DNA from: Kiritimatiellales bacterium
GTDB lineage: Bacteria > Verrucomicrobiota > Kiritimatiellia > Kiritimatiellales > Pontiellaceae
Direction: 5' to 3'
Assembly (NCBI GenBank): GCA_030630445.1
Contig: DAOVNC010000004.1
Location: 1-26,720, forward strand
DNA: 26,720 nucleotides
Under the pieces are notes generated by a model. It worked only from the letters and a program-made list of their open reading frames with translations. It was not told the DNA's origin and made no database searches. Numbering within the stretch: position 1 is the stretch's first letter; the number at the start of each line of letters is the position of its first letter. The position numbers were made by a program, and so were the translations under genes. Of this stretch, positions 7,079 through 14,419 are shown one piece after another.

Positions 7079-9784
7079 CTAATTCCCGTAGCGCACCTTC
7101 AGGCGGTAGAATCCCTGGGGGCTCGCCTCGGTCGGTTCTAGCGTGAGCAGGGCGGGGTCGCCGCCGTCGGTTCCGAGGGCGTAGCCGGCGGCGATATCAT
7201 TTGGCAATCCGGCGGCGCGGACGGTGGCGATTTCGATCCATGCGCCGAGAAGGTCGGGCGCGGTTTCCATGATCCATTCGACATCCGTGCGCGGGGGCAG
7301 GTGGTGGAACGAGAAGCGATCGCTCGAAATGGTCGGGAAGGGATGGTCCAGCGGATCGGTGGGATCGCCTCCGAGCGCATATTCGAGCAGGTCTTCGAGG
7401 CCATCGCCGTCCGAGTCGTCATCGAAGGCCCCGCCGCCAATGCCGAACCCGGACTGCCAATCGGCAAAGTCTTCTTTGGGGTCGTCAAACACGCCGAGCA
7501 CTCTGGTCGAGAAGGTGCGAAAGGTTGGATAGGTGCCGCTGAACCAGAGTACATGCCGGGCGCGGCCGTGGTTTTCGGGGACGATCGGGCGCAGGTTGTC
7601 GGTAAAGGAGTTGGTGGTGACTGGCTGCCATGTGAAGGTCAGCCCGCCATCGGCGGTGAAGCCGCGCCAGATTTCGTAGCGTTCGTTCGGGCCGAGCGGA
7701 ACGTTGCCGATGTCGATATCGCCGAGTTCGAACGGGTTGGCGGCGTTCGATGCGATGTAGACGACGCGTGGATCTTCGGGGTCGATCGTCATGCCCCCTC
7801 CGTAGTCGTTTTCGTAGTCGTAGAGTCCGCGGCCGGCTTGGGCAATGAAGCGGCGCTGCCACTTGGTGCCGGTCCAGCGGGCATAATAGTAGTAGATGCG
7901 GCTGTCGTCCCGGCTGCTACTGGTGTCAAGCTGAACCTGGAAGACGCAGACCGGGTGGCCGTCGGTGCCGTAGCAGATGTCCCATGTCCATGCGCGGCCG
8001 GAGGGGATCCAGTCATCAGGGCCTTCGCCCGCACCCCATGCGGCGGTGGAGTAGGGATAGACCACGCTACCACGCTCGCCGGAATTGTGTTCGAGCGGCA
8101 GGTTGGCGAACGATTTCACCAGTGTCCCATCCGTTTTGTTAAAGTTTCCGCCCTGATAGTAGAGGTGGTAGATGGAGTTCGCGATGTTGCGCGGGTGGCC
8201 GTCGGTGTAGATTAAGTCGACGCGGTTGCTGTGGTTCGAACAGTAGCGCGGGTAGGGGCGCTGGCTTACCAGCTGCTTGATGAAGTGAACCGGCGTCTCC
8301 CAGGTGGCACCGTTGTCCGACGAGCGGGTGATGGTTGGGTTCCAATTGATGCAACGGTGGAAGTTGTATATCCGGTCGGACTCCTCACTCAGCCGGTAGG
8401 TATTGGCGTAGGTGGTTAGGGCCGGAGTGGCCTCGGTCTGTTCGGCGTTCCAGTCGGCACTCGAGGATGGTGTCTCCACTTTTGAGGTTCGGTGGAAGAA
8501 GTAATGGTTTGAGCCGTGTTTCGAGTAGACTGCCAGTAGGCGCCCATCGGGAAGCACAGTGAGCGATGGATTGTTGTGGTCATCCTGCTGTTGCGAAGAT
8601 GTCGTGCTGATGATCATGTGATTGGCGGTGCCGGTGGCCGGGTCGTATCGGGTCACACCGTAGCGGCCATCGCTGAGGACATATCCGGAGAAGAGGTAGC
8701 CTTGGTGAAAAATCGCGCGTTCGTCGTTGAACCAAGTCCATGCCCCGTTGGGGGCGACCTCCGCTATGCCGGCGGGGGGGGGCGGCACACTGTTGGAATC
8801 GGTAGGGTCGGAGCTCTTTGTTACTTCGTGGCCGTCGGGGTAGTTGTCGCCGTCGGTATCTTCATTGAGCGGATCTGTTCCGGTGTCGGAGGGGGAGACG
8901 TAGGTGCCGGTGTCGGTTTCCACGCCGTCTTTGAGGTCGTCATCATCGGTGTCGCTGTCCTGCGGATCGGTCCCGCGCTGGAACTCTTCAATATTGGTAA
9001 GCCCATCGGGGCCGCCGTCGGAGTCTGCATCTAGGGCAGAGTCGTCAATTCCAACAATCAGGCCGTTGGCCTCTTCCCAAACGTCAGCCATTCCGTCGTT
9101 GTCGGTGTCGGCAGCGGCACTGATCGTGCCATTAAGCACAATATTATCGTAGGCATTAATCGCTCCAGAACTGTTGGACGAGGAGAATTGGACGACTCTG
9201 AATTCCACGCTTCCGCCTGTGATGGTGGCGAAGGAGGTAAGATCAATATTGGCCGAAGGCTGCGCTATGCCGGGGCCTTGGGGAACATGGGTTGTGACCG
9301 ATGCCAGATCAATGCTTGCGAATGCGCCGCCATTCACACTGGCGAACACGCGATAGCCGAAGGTCGCGCCAGTGAGAGCGGGCGTGGCGTTATTCATCCC
9401 GATTAGCCAATCAAAGGTTAGGCTGCTCAGATCCAGCTGCTTTCCTGCACCCATCGTCACCGTAAAGCCCCAATAGTCGTTCGCCGCACCATCAGCACCG
9501 CTTCCCGGGTCGGAAGCTAGGTCGGTTGCCGCATTGGAAACCAGCTTGTAGGTTCCAGAGAAAATAACTCCAAACGAATCGCGCACCGATCCTGAAAGCC
9601 CTCCGCTGAGACCCTCAAAACTCATCAGCGAAGCGCTCAGGTCAGCAGCAACAGATGCGGGGGGGGTATTCGGTGCATCCGCATATTCCAAGCCATCGAT
9701 GTAGGTGGCGAGCACATCCGCCGATGCTCCAGATGCCAGACCCATTGCTGCAACCAAGACGAGAATTAATCCATACTTTTTCAT
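7079..9784 (-). CDS. Secreted BNR-4 beta-propeller, ulvan-lyase-like
   Basis: The 901-residue product starts at ATG 9784 behind AGAGGG. It has a signal peptide (about 1-22), a beta-sandwich region (24-222), thrombospondin type-3 calcium-type repeats (225-335, DTDNDGMADVWEE and similar), a BNR-4 propeller (about 345-760) and a C-terminal module (about 800-901) ending GFYRLKV. In the propeller, DDHNNPSL and YSKHG place two histidines 20 residues apart (H403, H423), followed by Y463 and R477. From memory, PL25/PL24 ulvan lyases use two histidines about 20 apart plus a downstream Tyr and Arg, so a lyase acting on a uronic-acid polymer is plausible. BNR-4 proteins also include uncharacterised members, so the activity is inferred. 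No motif linking it to the right-hand regulon was found upstream. Confidence 0.82.
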   Translation of the reverse strand: MKKYGLILVLVAAMGLASGASADVLATYIDGLEYADAPNTPPASVAADLSASLMSFEGLSGGLSGSVRDSFGVIFSGTYKLVSNAATDLASDPGSGADGAANDYWGFTVTMGAGKQLDLSSLTFDWLIGMNNATPALTGATFGYRVFASVNGGAFASIDLASVTTHVPQGPGIAQPSANIDLTSFATITGGSVEFRVVQFSSSNSSGAINAYDNIVLNGTISAAADTDNDGMADVWEEANGLIVGIDDSALDADSDGGPDGLTNIEEFQRGTDPQDSDTDDDDLKDGVETDTGTYVSPSDTGTDPLNEDTDGDNYPDGHEVTKSSDPTDSNSVPPPPAGIAEVAPNGAWTWFNDERAIFHQGYLFSGYVLSDGRYGVTRYDPATGTANHMIISTTSSQQQDDHNNPSLTVLPDGRLLAVYSKHGSNHYFFHRTSKVETPSSSADWNAEQTEATPALTTYANTYRLSEESDRIYNFHRCINWNPTITRSSDNGATWETPVHFIKQLVSQRPYPRYCSNHSNRVDLIYTDGHPRNIANSIYHLYYQGGNFNKTDGTLVKSFANLPLEHNSGERGSVVYPYSTAAWGAGEGPDDWIPSGRAWTWDICYGTDGHPVCVFQVQLDTSSSRDDSRIYYYYARWTGTKWQRRFIAQAGRGLYDYENDYGGGMTIDPEDPRVVYIASNAANPFELGDIDIGNVPLGPNERYEIWRGFTADGGLTFTWQPVTTNSFTDNLRPIVPENHGRARHVLWFSGTYPTFRTFSTRVLGVFDDPKEDFADWQSGFGIGGGAFDDDSDGDGLEDLLEYALGGDPTDPLDHPFPTISSDRFSFHHLPPRTDVEWIMETAPDLLGAWIEIATVRAAGLPNDIAAGYALGTDGGDPALLTLEPTEASPQGFYRLKVRYGN

Positions 9785-9799
9785 GTTATCCCTCTCTAC

Positions 9800-9935
9800 T
9801 CCGTACCCTCAACCCATCCGGTTGAATCGGGTATGCGGTCATGTGCGTATCTATACCTATCCGGGGGAGAGGGGGCAATCGCTCAAAATTAAAAAGTTTC
9901 AAATTGTTCGAATATGAACATGCGGGTTCCGGTCC
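9800..9935 (-). promoter_or_regulatory. Upstream region of BNR-4 gene, copy 2 (matches 205-330)
   Basis: This lies 16-151 bases upstream of the BNR-4 start codon and shares ordered blocks with 205-330: TGAATCG, TCATGTG, TCTATACC, an A-rich stretch and the exact 16-mer AATATGAACATGCGGG. The gene-proximal position supports a promoter or leader function on the minus strand, but I could not assign a convincing -35/-10 pair. Confidence 0.45.
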
Positions 9936-9978
9936 CCGCTGGAGGAGGGGCATATGAACCTAAAAACCCGAAATGGAT

Positions 9979-10017
9979 GAACCGCTAATGGACTCGAATA
10001 GACGCTAAGAAGCGAAG
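9979..10017. repeat. Degenerate short tandem repeat, REP-like
   Basis: ACCGCTAATGG, ACTCGAATAG and ACGCTAAGAAG follow one another with a period of about ten bases. Similar degenerate tracts are common intergenic repeats in environmental bacteria (from memory). It sits between the BNR-4 upstream element and the insertion sequence. The rest of 9785-10079 shows no gene. Confidence 0.35.
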
Positions 10018-10162
10018 ATTTCCCCCCTGTAATATTCCCCTCTGCTACATGTATCCGTAATAAAATTTGCCCCTAAAAATATATAGTATACTATATCTGG
10101 AGTTTGGTCTTTCGCTAGTTCCACATGGACAGACCGCCCATGATCCTCGTTTATTTTAGTGC

Positions 10163-10200
10163 TTTACAGGTGCCCATATATCTAGCATATACGCTAGATA
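10163..10200 (+). promoter_or_regulatory. Transposase promoter overlapped by a palindrome
   Basis: A -35-like TTTACA (10163-10168) and a -10-like CATATA (10186-10191) are 17 bases apart. The -10 lies in the loop of an inverted repeat, TATCTAGC (10179-10186) and GCTAGATA (10193-10200). The orfA ribosome binding site AAAGGAG follows at 10211. An operator covering the -10 suggests autorepression, possibly by the AbrB-like orfA product; this is inferred. Confidence 0.45.
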
Positions 10201-10224
10201 CAACCAAAGCAAAGGAGTGCTGCC

Positions 10225-10437
10225 ATGGGATACCCGACCAAAGTCCAGCTCATCGCCCGCAAGAAGGGCGCAGACCAGTACTACGTGAACTTCCCCACCG
10301 CCCTTGCCGTGGCGATGGACCTGCAAAAGGGAGAGACCATCGAGTGGTTCGTCGAGGACAAGGCCAACATCATCGCCCACCGACCCAGCGTGCCGCCCAA
10401 CCCGGTCGCGGTAAAAAAAAACCTTCGCCGCTCTTGA
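10225..10437 (+). CDS. IS orfA, AbrB/SpoVT-like DNA-binding domain
   Basis: The 70-residue product starts at ATG 10225, seven bases after AAAGGAG. Residues 1-54, including QYYVNFPTALAVAMDLQKGE and EWFVEDK, have the alternating strand pattern of AbrB/MazE/SpoVT swapped-hairpin DNA-binding domains. Translation in this frame stops at 10435-10437, but an A9 run at 10413-10421 just before the stop lets ribosomes or RNA polymerase move into the transposase frame. By analogy with other frameshifting IS elements, the short product may repress transposition while the fused product acts as the transposase. I recall similar N-termini on transposases of Planctomycetes and relatives, but could not check this. 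Confidence 0.7.
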   Translation: MGYPTKVQLIARKKGADQYYVNFPTALAVAMDLQKGETIEWFVEDKANIIAHRPSVPPNPVAVKKNLRRS

Positions 10438-11858
10438 GCCAATGGGAGGCGTTGTGGCTGGCGGTCGCGGACGAGGCGTGCCCCTGCGATTCGTGCAGGG
10501 AGCGTTTCCATGCGCACCTGCTCGCCCAGCTGGTCTGCCCGGGGAGGCATACGCTCACCTCGCTGATCACCACCGGCGGAAGGCAGTTCCGCGACTGGAC
10601 GGCCGACTACTCGCTCTATGCGAAGCAGCGCGTCCATCCCGACGCCCTCTTCCGCCAGGTTCGCCGCGAGATCGAGGAGATGAACCCGCCTTCGCAACCG
10701 CTGGTCGTGGCGCTCGACGACACCATCCTGCGCAAGACCGGCAAGAAGATCCCGGGAGCCGCCTACCGCAGGGATCCGCTCGGGCCGGCCTTCCAGACGA
10801 ACCTGGTCTGGGCGCAACGCATGATCCAGTACTCCGCCGCCGTCCTTGGCCCGAGCGGCGAGGCGCGGATGGTTCCGATCGCCTTCCAGGACGCCTCCAC
10901 GCCGCGCAAGCCCCGCAAAAACGCGGGGGAAGAAGAAGTCGCGACGTACCGCGAAACCATGAGGCAGCGCAACCTCAACGCGCTGGCCGCCGCAAAGCTG
11001 GGCAGCTTGCAGGAAGAACGGGCGCAACCCGGAGAGGATCCGCCCCCGCTGCATGTGGTGGTCGATGGCAGCTACACCAACCGCAGGATGCTCAGGAACC
11101 TGCCCCCGGGAACCGTCCTGATCGGTCGCATCCGCAAGGACGCGCACCTCAACGCCAAGCCGGACAACCAGAAGCCGCATGGGCGCAGGCGCATCTACGG
11201 AGAGGATCTCCCCACGCCCGAAGAGGTTCGCAAGGACGACCGGATCCCCTGGCGGGAGATCGAGGCCACCGTCGGGGGCAAGCGGCACACGTTCCGGGTG
11301 AAGACGCTCGACTGCGTGCGCTGGCGGGCCGCCGGGGAGATGGATATGCGGCTGGTCGTCATCGCCCCCGTCGCCTACGCGAGAAGGCCGAACGGCAGAC
11401 GCCTCTACCGCCAGCCCGGCTACCTCGTCTGCACCGAACCCGACCTGCCGCTCGAAACCCTGCTGCAGGAATACATCTGGCGCTGGGACATCGAGGTGAA
11501 CCACCGCGACGAAAAGACCATCCTCGGGGTCGGGCAGGCCCAGGTACGCAACGCGAACTCCGTCGAAAGCGTTCCCGCCGCCGCTGTCGCGGCCTACGCC
11601 ATGCTCCACATAGCGGCCATGAAAGCCTACGGATGGAGCGGCAAGCCCAACACGATCCCCGCGCCCAAATGGCGCAAGCCGGAGAAGAAAAAACGCGCCT
11701 CCACGCAGGATCTCGTCAACGAACTGCGGCGCGAACTCTGGGCGGAATCGATCAACCCGAGGCATTTAACCGACTTCATGAACCGGAACCCCTCAGGCAC
11801 GAAGCCGGTTAAATGCGAAACCGACCTGTGCAGCGCAATACTCGCAAGCACGGCCTGA
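10225..11858 (+). CDS. DDE transposase (orfA-orfB fusion by -1 shift)
   Basis: The fused product is about 544 residues: 65 from orfA, then the frame that ends at 11858. Catalytic candidates are Asp in VALDDT (codons at 10716 and 10719), Asp in VVDGSY (11064) and Glu at 11493. The last lies in YIWRWDIEVNHRDEK, which matches Y-(2)-R-(3)-E-(6)-K, the IS4-superfamily signature, exactly. The DDE core is uninterrupted. IS701-like and other IS4-type groups share these traits, so the exact family is left open. The gene lies inside the 29-base terminal repeats and is the only function of the element besides its AbrB-like head. Confidence 0.82.
10413..10422 (+). promoter_or_regulatory. Slippery site for -1 frameshift (A9 then C)
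   Basis: In the orfA frame the codons are GTA AAA AAA AAC. The heptamer A_AAA_AAC (10416-10422) is a standard -1 slippery sequence, and the nine consecutive A residues would also allow transcriptional slippage. The new frame continues as KKKPSPLL into the transposase. No in-frame start codon with a ribosome binding site is available for separate translation of the transposase near its beginning, so the shift appears necessary. Confidence 0.7.
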
Positions 11859-11932
11859 TCAAACGCGAACCAAACTCCAGATATAGTATACTATATAAAA
11901 CCTGCCTAAATAGGGGCTAATTGCATCGTTTT

Positions 11933-11948
11933 ATATGGTATACTATAT
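11933..11948. repeat. Third copy of the IS-end palindrome
   Basis: ATATGGTATACTATAT differs by one base from the 16-base palindrome ATATAGTATACTATAT found in both IS termini (10081-10096 and 11881-11896). It lies 36 bases outside the right terminal repeat. It may be the original target, a remnant of an older insertion, or a second binding site. Confidence 0.5.
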
Positions 11949-12156
11949 AAAAAAATAATACTCAAGGCGACCGAAGTAGAGGGGTTCTACGCCTGTGGTT
12001 TTCAGAAAACATAGGCCCATCGTAGCTGTTTATGGCGATTCATGTGCCAAAGGCACAACACATCTTATACGCAATTAAGCTGAACAGACACGAATGTGAG
12101 GCTGACGCGGAGCGGCGGCAGCGAAGCGGCAATTCTAACCACGGAATACACAGAAC

Positions 12157-12191
12157 ACACGGAACTGATTCGCCGCGTTTTTCTTCCGTGT
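12157..12191. repeat. REP-like inverted repeat with CACGGAA arms
   Basis: ACACGGAA (12157-12164) pairs with TTCCGTGT (12184-12191). Related words occur nearby, CCACGGAATACAC near 12140 and TTCCGTGTCGGAA near 12218, giving a cluster of CACGGAA/TTCCGTG units. This resembles widely dispersed bacterial extragenic repeats. Only this cluster is present in the window. Confidence 0.4.
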
Positions 12192-12345
12192 ATGAATCAT
12201 TCCCTTCGGTCATTATTTCCGTGTCGGAAATTATCTCGCTTCGCTTGGCGGTGTATTCCGCCAGCGTGAGTCGCGTTCCGCGACAACGCGGTCACGCGAT
12301 GGTTCATACAATACGAATCAAGTTGATTTCGTATAACATGATCCT

Positions 12346-12366
12346 CCGTAATCGGTAAGATTACGG
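12346..12366 (-). terminator. Possible hairpin terminator of the SHD1 gene
   Basis: CCGTAATC (12346-12353) pairs perfectly with GATTACGG (12359-12366) around five bases, about 47 bases after the stop codon of the minus-strand gene at 12413. No T-run follows, so termination at this site is uncertain. Confidence 0.3.
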
Positions 12367-12412
12367 TTTACCTCAAGAGCAAGGATTCCAGATTGACGGA
12401 CAGGGCTCTACC

Positions 12413-14317
12413 TTAAAAATAGGGAGTGCGACCCGCCTCGGTAATGGGCGTGGGAAGGACGCGTTTGCAGTCGCGATCGAAATAATTGCGAGGTGAAAGC
12501 TTCTTGAGGTTTTCAATGTTTTCAAACAGGAATTTGCTCGATGTTCTGTGTGCTATGATTTTTCCGCGTTCATCCGTGACGGTGATTAGATAGCCGTCAT
12601 ACGCTGTGCCTCTCATCGGAGCCGAGGAACGTAGCGCTATTTGCCTCAGCGGAACCTGCTCCCCCCTGAATTCAAACGATCTTTTGTTTTCCTTGGTTGG
12701 AATATATGCATCCTTGTGCCGCTCAAGCAGGATATGGCAATTTCCATCCACCTCCTTGCCCACCGCAAAGTATTCAATCGCAAGCTCGTGGCTGTATGTC
12801 CGGGCCGTGGTCTGTTTTACCCTTGCGCCAAATGTGTAGTTGAATCTTTTCAAGGGGCGCTGGCTTCCGCTTAGGAAGGGGGAGAGGGGCGGGTTCGAGA
12901 TTTGCGTGCTTTTCTTGATGAAATCGATGGATAGTTTGAGCGGCCTTTCGAGGTCGATATATTCAAGGTCTGCCTTGGACAGTTGATCTACCGGGATTTT
13001 CTCTGTCTTCCCCCTTTCTGTTTTAAAAACGACCTTGTCGCCCATAACCATGGTGAACTCGGCTTTCAGGGTTTCCCCGTTGGTCCCCGTCCACTCCCGC
13101 ATTTTGCCATCGGGCTCCGGTGCCTCGACGGCGGGGGAAGGCGGGGGTTCGGCAGCTACCATATCGGTGCTTCTTGCGGGTGCGGCTCCATAGTCGCAAA
13201 AAACGGGGCCGTCTGTAAAACTCATGTCTCCGACATAAATGCCGGAGTACAAGAGGTCAAGCTTGTCGCGGGAAAGTTCGGCGGTTGTGAATATCGGGAA
13301 GGTCGGCCCACCTTTTGTGCGTGTGCGGGGATAGGTTTCCCCCTTGACCTCCACGCTTAATATGTGGGTAACGAGTCCTCCGTTCGTATCCGCCATCAAA
13401 ATCTTGATGTCCTGTGGTTCCCCGGCCTTCAATGTAATCCAGTCGCTGACCTGGGCTAGTTGTTCGGCAAAAAGATAGACCCAATTCTTGGGATCATTGG
13501 AATGCCAGACATTGGAAAACAGGTCTCGGGTTGTGCTCCGGTAGGCACAAATCATAACCGTTTTCCCATCCACTTGAACCGCGTTGAATTTGTCGCCCAC
13601 CCCCCAAAACCGAAAAGTAATGTCTTCGGGATGTACAATCTTCCCTTCGTATATCACGGCCCAGCAATACCCCTCCGCCTCCGTTTCCCCGAAGGCCGTC
13701 GGAGCCATTTCCGACATTACGGAGGGGATGCATATGGTGGAGGAGTAAAGGGGATCTGAAGAACGGTAGTAGGGTGCCAGCACCGAGGAAGACCATCCTT
13801 GCTTCATGTATTTTTGCATGATCGACCGGAATGCCTCTGGATTCATAGACCTTAATAGCCCCTCCCGGTTCCGGTTGAAGTTGTAGAAAAAACCTTTCAA
13901 GTCACTGCCTGTGGTTATCTTGCCACCAAAAGGTGACACCATCTCGTCAAGGTCAGGCATGTCGGCAAAGCCAACCACATCGCCCCCCGTACCCAGACCC
14001 GCCCCTATGCCGCTAGAGGCTAGATCCGGAAACTGGATGTCATGCAGATCGAGCTTGGGGATCACGGCGGTAATCTTCGCGCTTGCCTTGGGCTTGGTCG
14101 GCTTCTTCATCTTTACCTGCAGCTTTTTCAGCGGCATCTTGGGAACCTTGACCTGCGGGGGCGGCTCGAACTCGACCGGCGGCGACGGGAGAACCGTGAA
14201 GATCACCAACACCCCGGCCAGCAGGAAGAGTCCGGCGTGGAACAGGATGCTCAGCACCACCGCGCTGGGCATCCCTTTGACCAGTTTCCTGGTTTTTTTT
14301 AACAGTCGTTTCACCAC
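12413..14317 (-). CDS. TonB-like anchored protein with SHD1 domain
   Basis: The 634-residue product probably starts at GTG 14317 (or the next codon, also GTG), behind AGAGG. One membrane segment (about 18-42, VVLSILFHAGLFLLAGVLVI) is followed by a proline/lysine-rich stretch (43-85), as in TonB-type energy transducers, so most of the protein is probably periplasmic. Residues about 215-330 resemble a PA14-like beta-sandwich (FRFWGVGDKF, ITLKAGEPQDIKILMA). Residues about 405-455 (REWTGTNGETLKAEF, IPVDQLSKADLEYI) match the SHD1 (Sla1 homology) pattern common in secreted proteins of the PVC group. No TonB C-terminal domain and no neighbouring exbB/exbD were seen, so I do not call it TonB. Function unknown. 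A gap of about 100 bases separates it from the upstream hydrolase gene. Confidence 0.75.
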   Translation of the reverse strand: MVKRLLKKTRKLVKGMPSAVVLSILFHAGLFLLAGVLVIFTVLPSPPVEFEPPPQVKVPKMPLKKLQVKMKKPTKPKASAKITAVIPKLDLHDIQFPDLASSGIGAGLGTGGDVVGFADMPDLDEMVSPFGGKITTGSDLKGFFYNFNRNREGLLRSMNPEAFRSIMQKYMKQGWSSSVLAPYYRSSDPLYSSTICIPSVMSEMAPTAFGETEAEGYCWAVIYEGKIVHPEDITFRFWGVGDKFNAVQVDGKTVMICAYRSTTRDLFSNVWHSNDPKNWVYLFAEQLAQVSDWITLKAGEPQDIKILMADTNGGLVTHILSVEVKGETYPRTRTKGGPTFPIFTTAELSRDKLDLLYSGIYVGDMSFTDGPVFCDYGAAPARSTDMVAAEPPPSPAVEAPEPDGKMREWTGTNGETLKAEFTMVMGDKVVFKTERGKTEKIPVDQLSKADLEYIDLERPLKLSIDFIKKSTQISNPPLSPFLSGSQRPLKRFNYTFGARVKQTTARTYSHELAIEYFAVGKEVDGNCHILLERHKDAYIPTKENKRSFEFRGEQVPLRQIALRSSAPMRGTAYDGYLITVTDERGKIIAHRTSSKFLFENIENLKKLSPRNYFDRDCKRVLPTPITEAGRTPYF

Positions 14318-14419
14318 GGAATCCTCTTATGGCTGAAAACCACTTCTGCCCAACATGTGGCGTACGAATCGCTCTTGGCAGGTTCTGCAAGCGGCTCGAT
14401 ATTGACGGCACAATCCTTT

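Larger units (their letters stand above)
10080..11897 (+). mobile_element. Insertion sequence, IS4 superfamily, complete
   Basis: The element is bounded by perfect 29-base inverted repeats (10080-10108 and 11869-11897), each consisting of a 16-base palindrome (ATATAGTATACTATAT) plus CTGGAGTTTGGT or its complement. It encodes an AbrB-like orfA and a DDE transposase in the next frame. Outside the repeats the flanks carry a weaker inverted match (GCCCCTA on the left, TAGGGGC on the right), so the true ends may lie some 15-25 bases further out. No target-site duplication could be assigned with confidence. The coding part is visibly more GC-rich than neighbouring genes and the termini very AT-rich, consistent with transfer. 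The intact arms and frames suggest a recent insertion. Confidence 0.85.
11898..12412. other. Gene-poor stretch right of the IS
   Basis: No convincing gene is seen. The stretch holds a third, one-mismatch copy of the IS-end palindrome (11933-11948), a GTAGA/TCTAC hairpin (11976-11990), a GTGCC/GGCAC hairpin near 12040, a REP-like inverted repeat (12157-12191), and a CCGTAATC/GATTACGG hairpin (12346-12366) about 47 bases beyond the stop of the SHD1 gene. Confidence 0.5.

Noticed and set aside
7301..8215. Plus-strand open frame (304 codons) opposite the BNR-4 gene
   Set aside because: Composition is that of an antisense shadow (Val, Gly and Ala rich) over a well-supported propeller gene.
10281..11765. 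Long open frame antisense to the transposase (494 codons)
   Set aside because: It arises from the high GC and codon bias of the transposase; it has no recognisable motif and the sense strand has the YREK signature.
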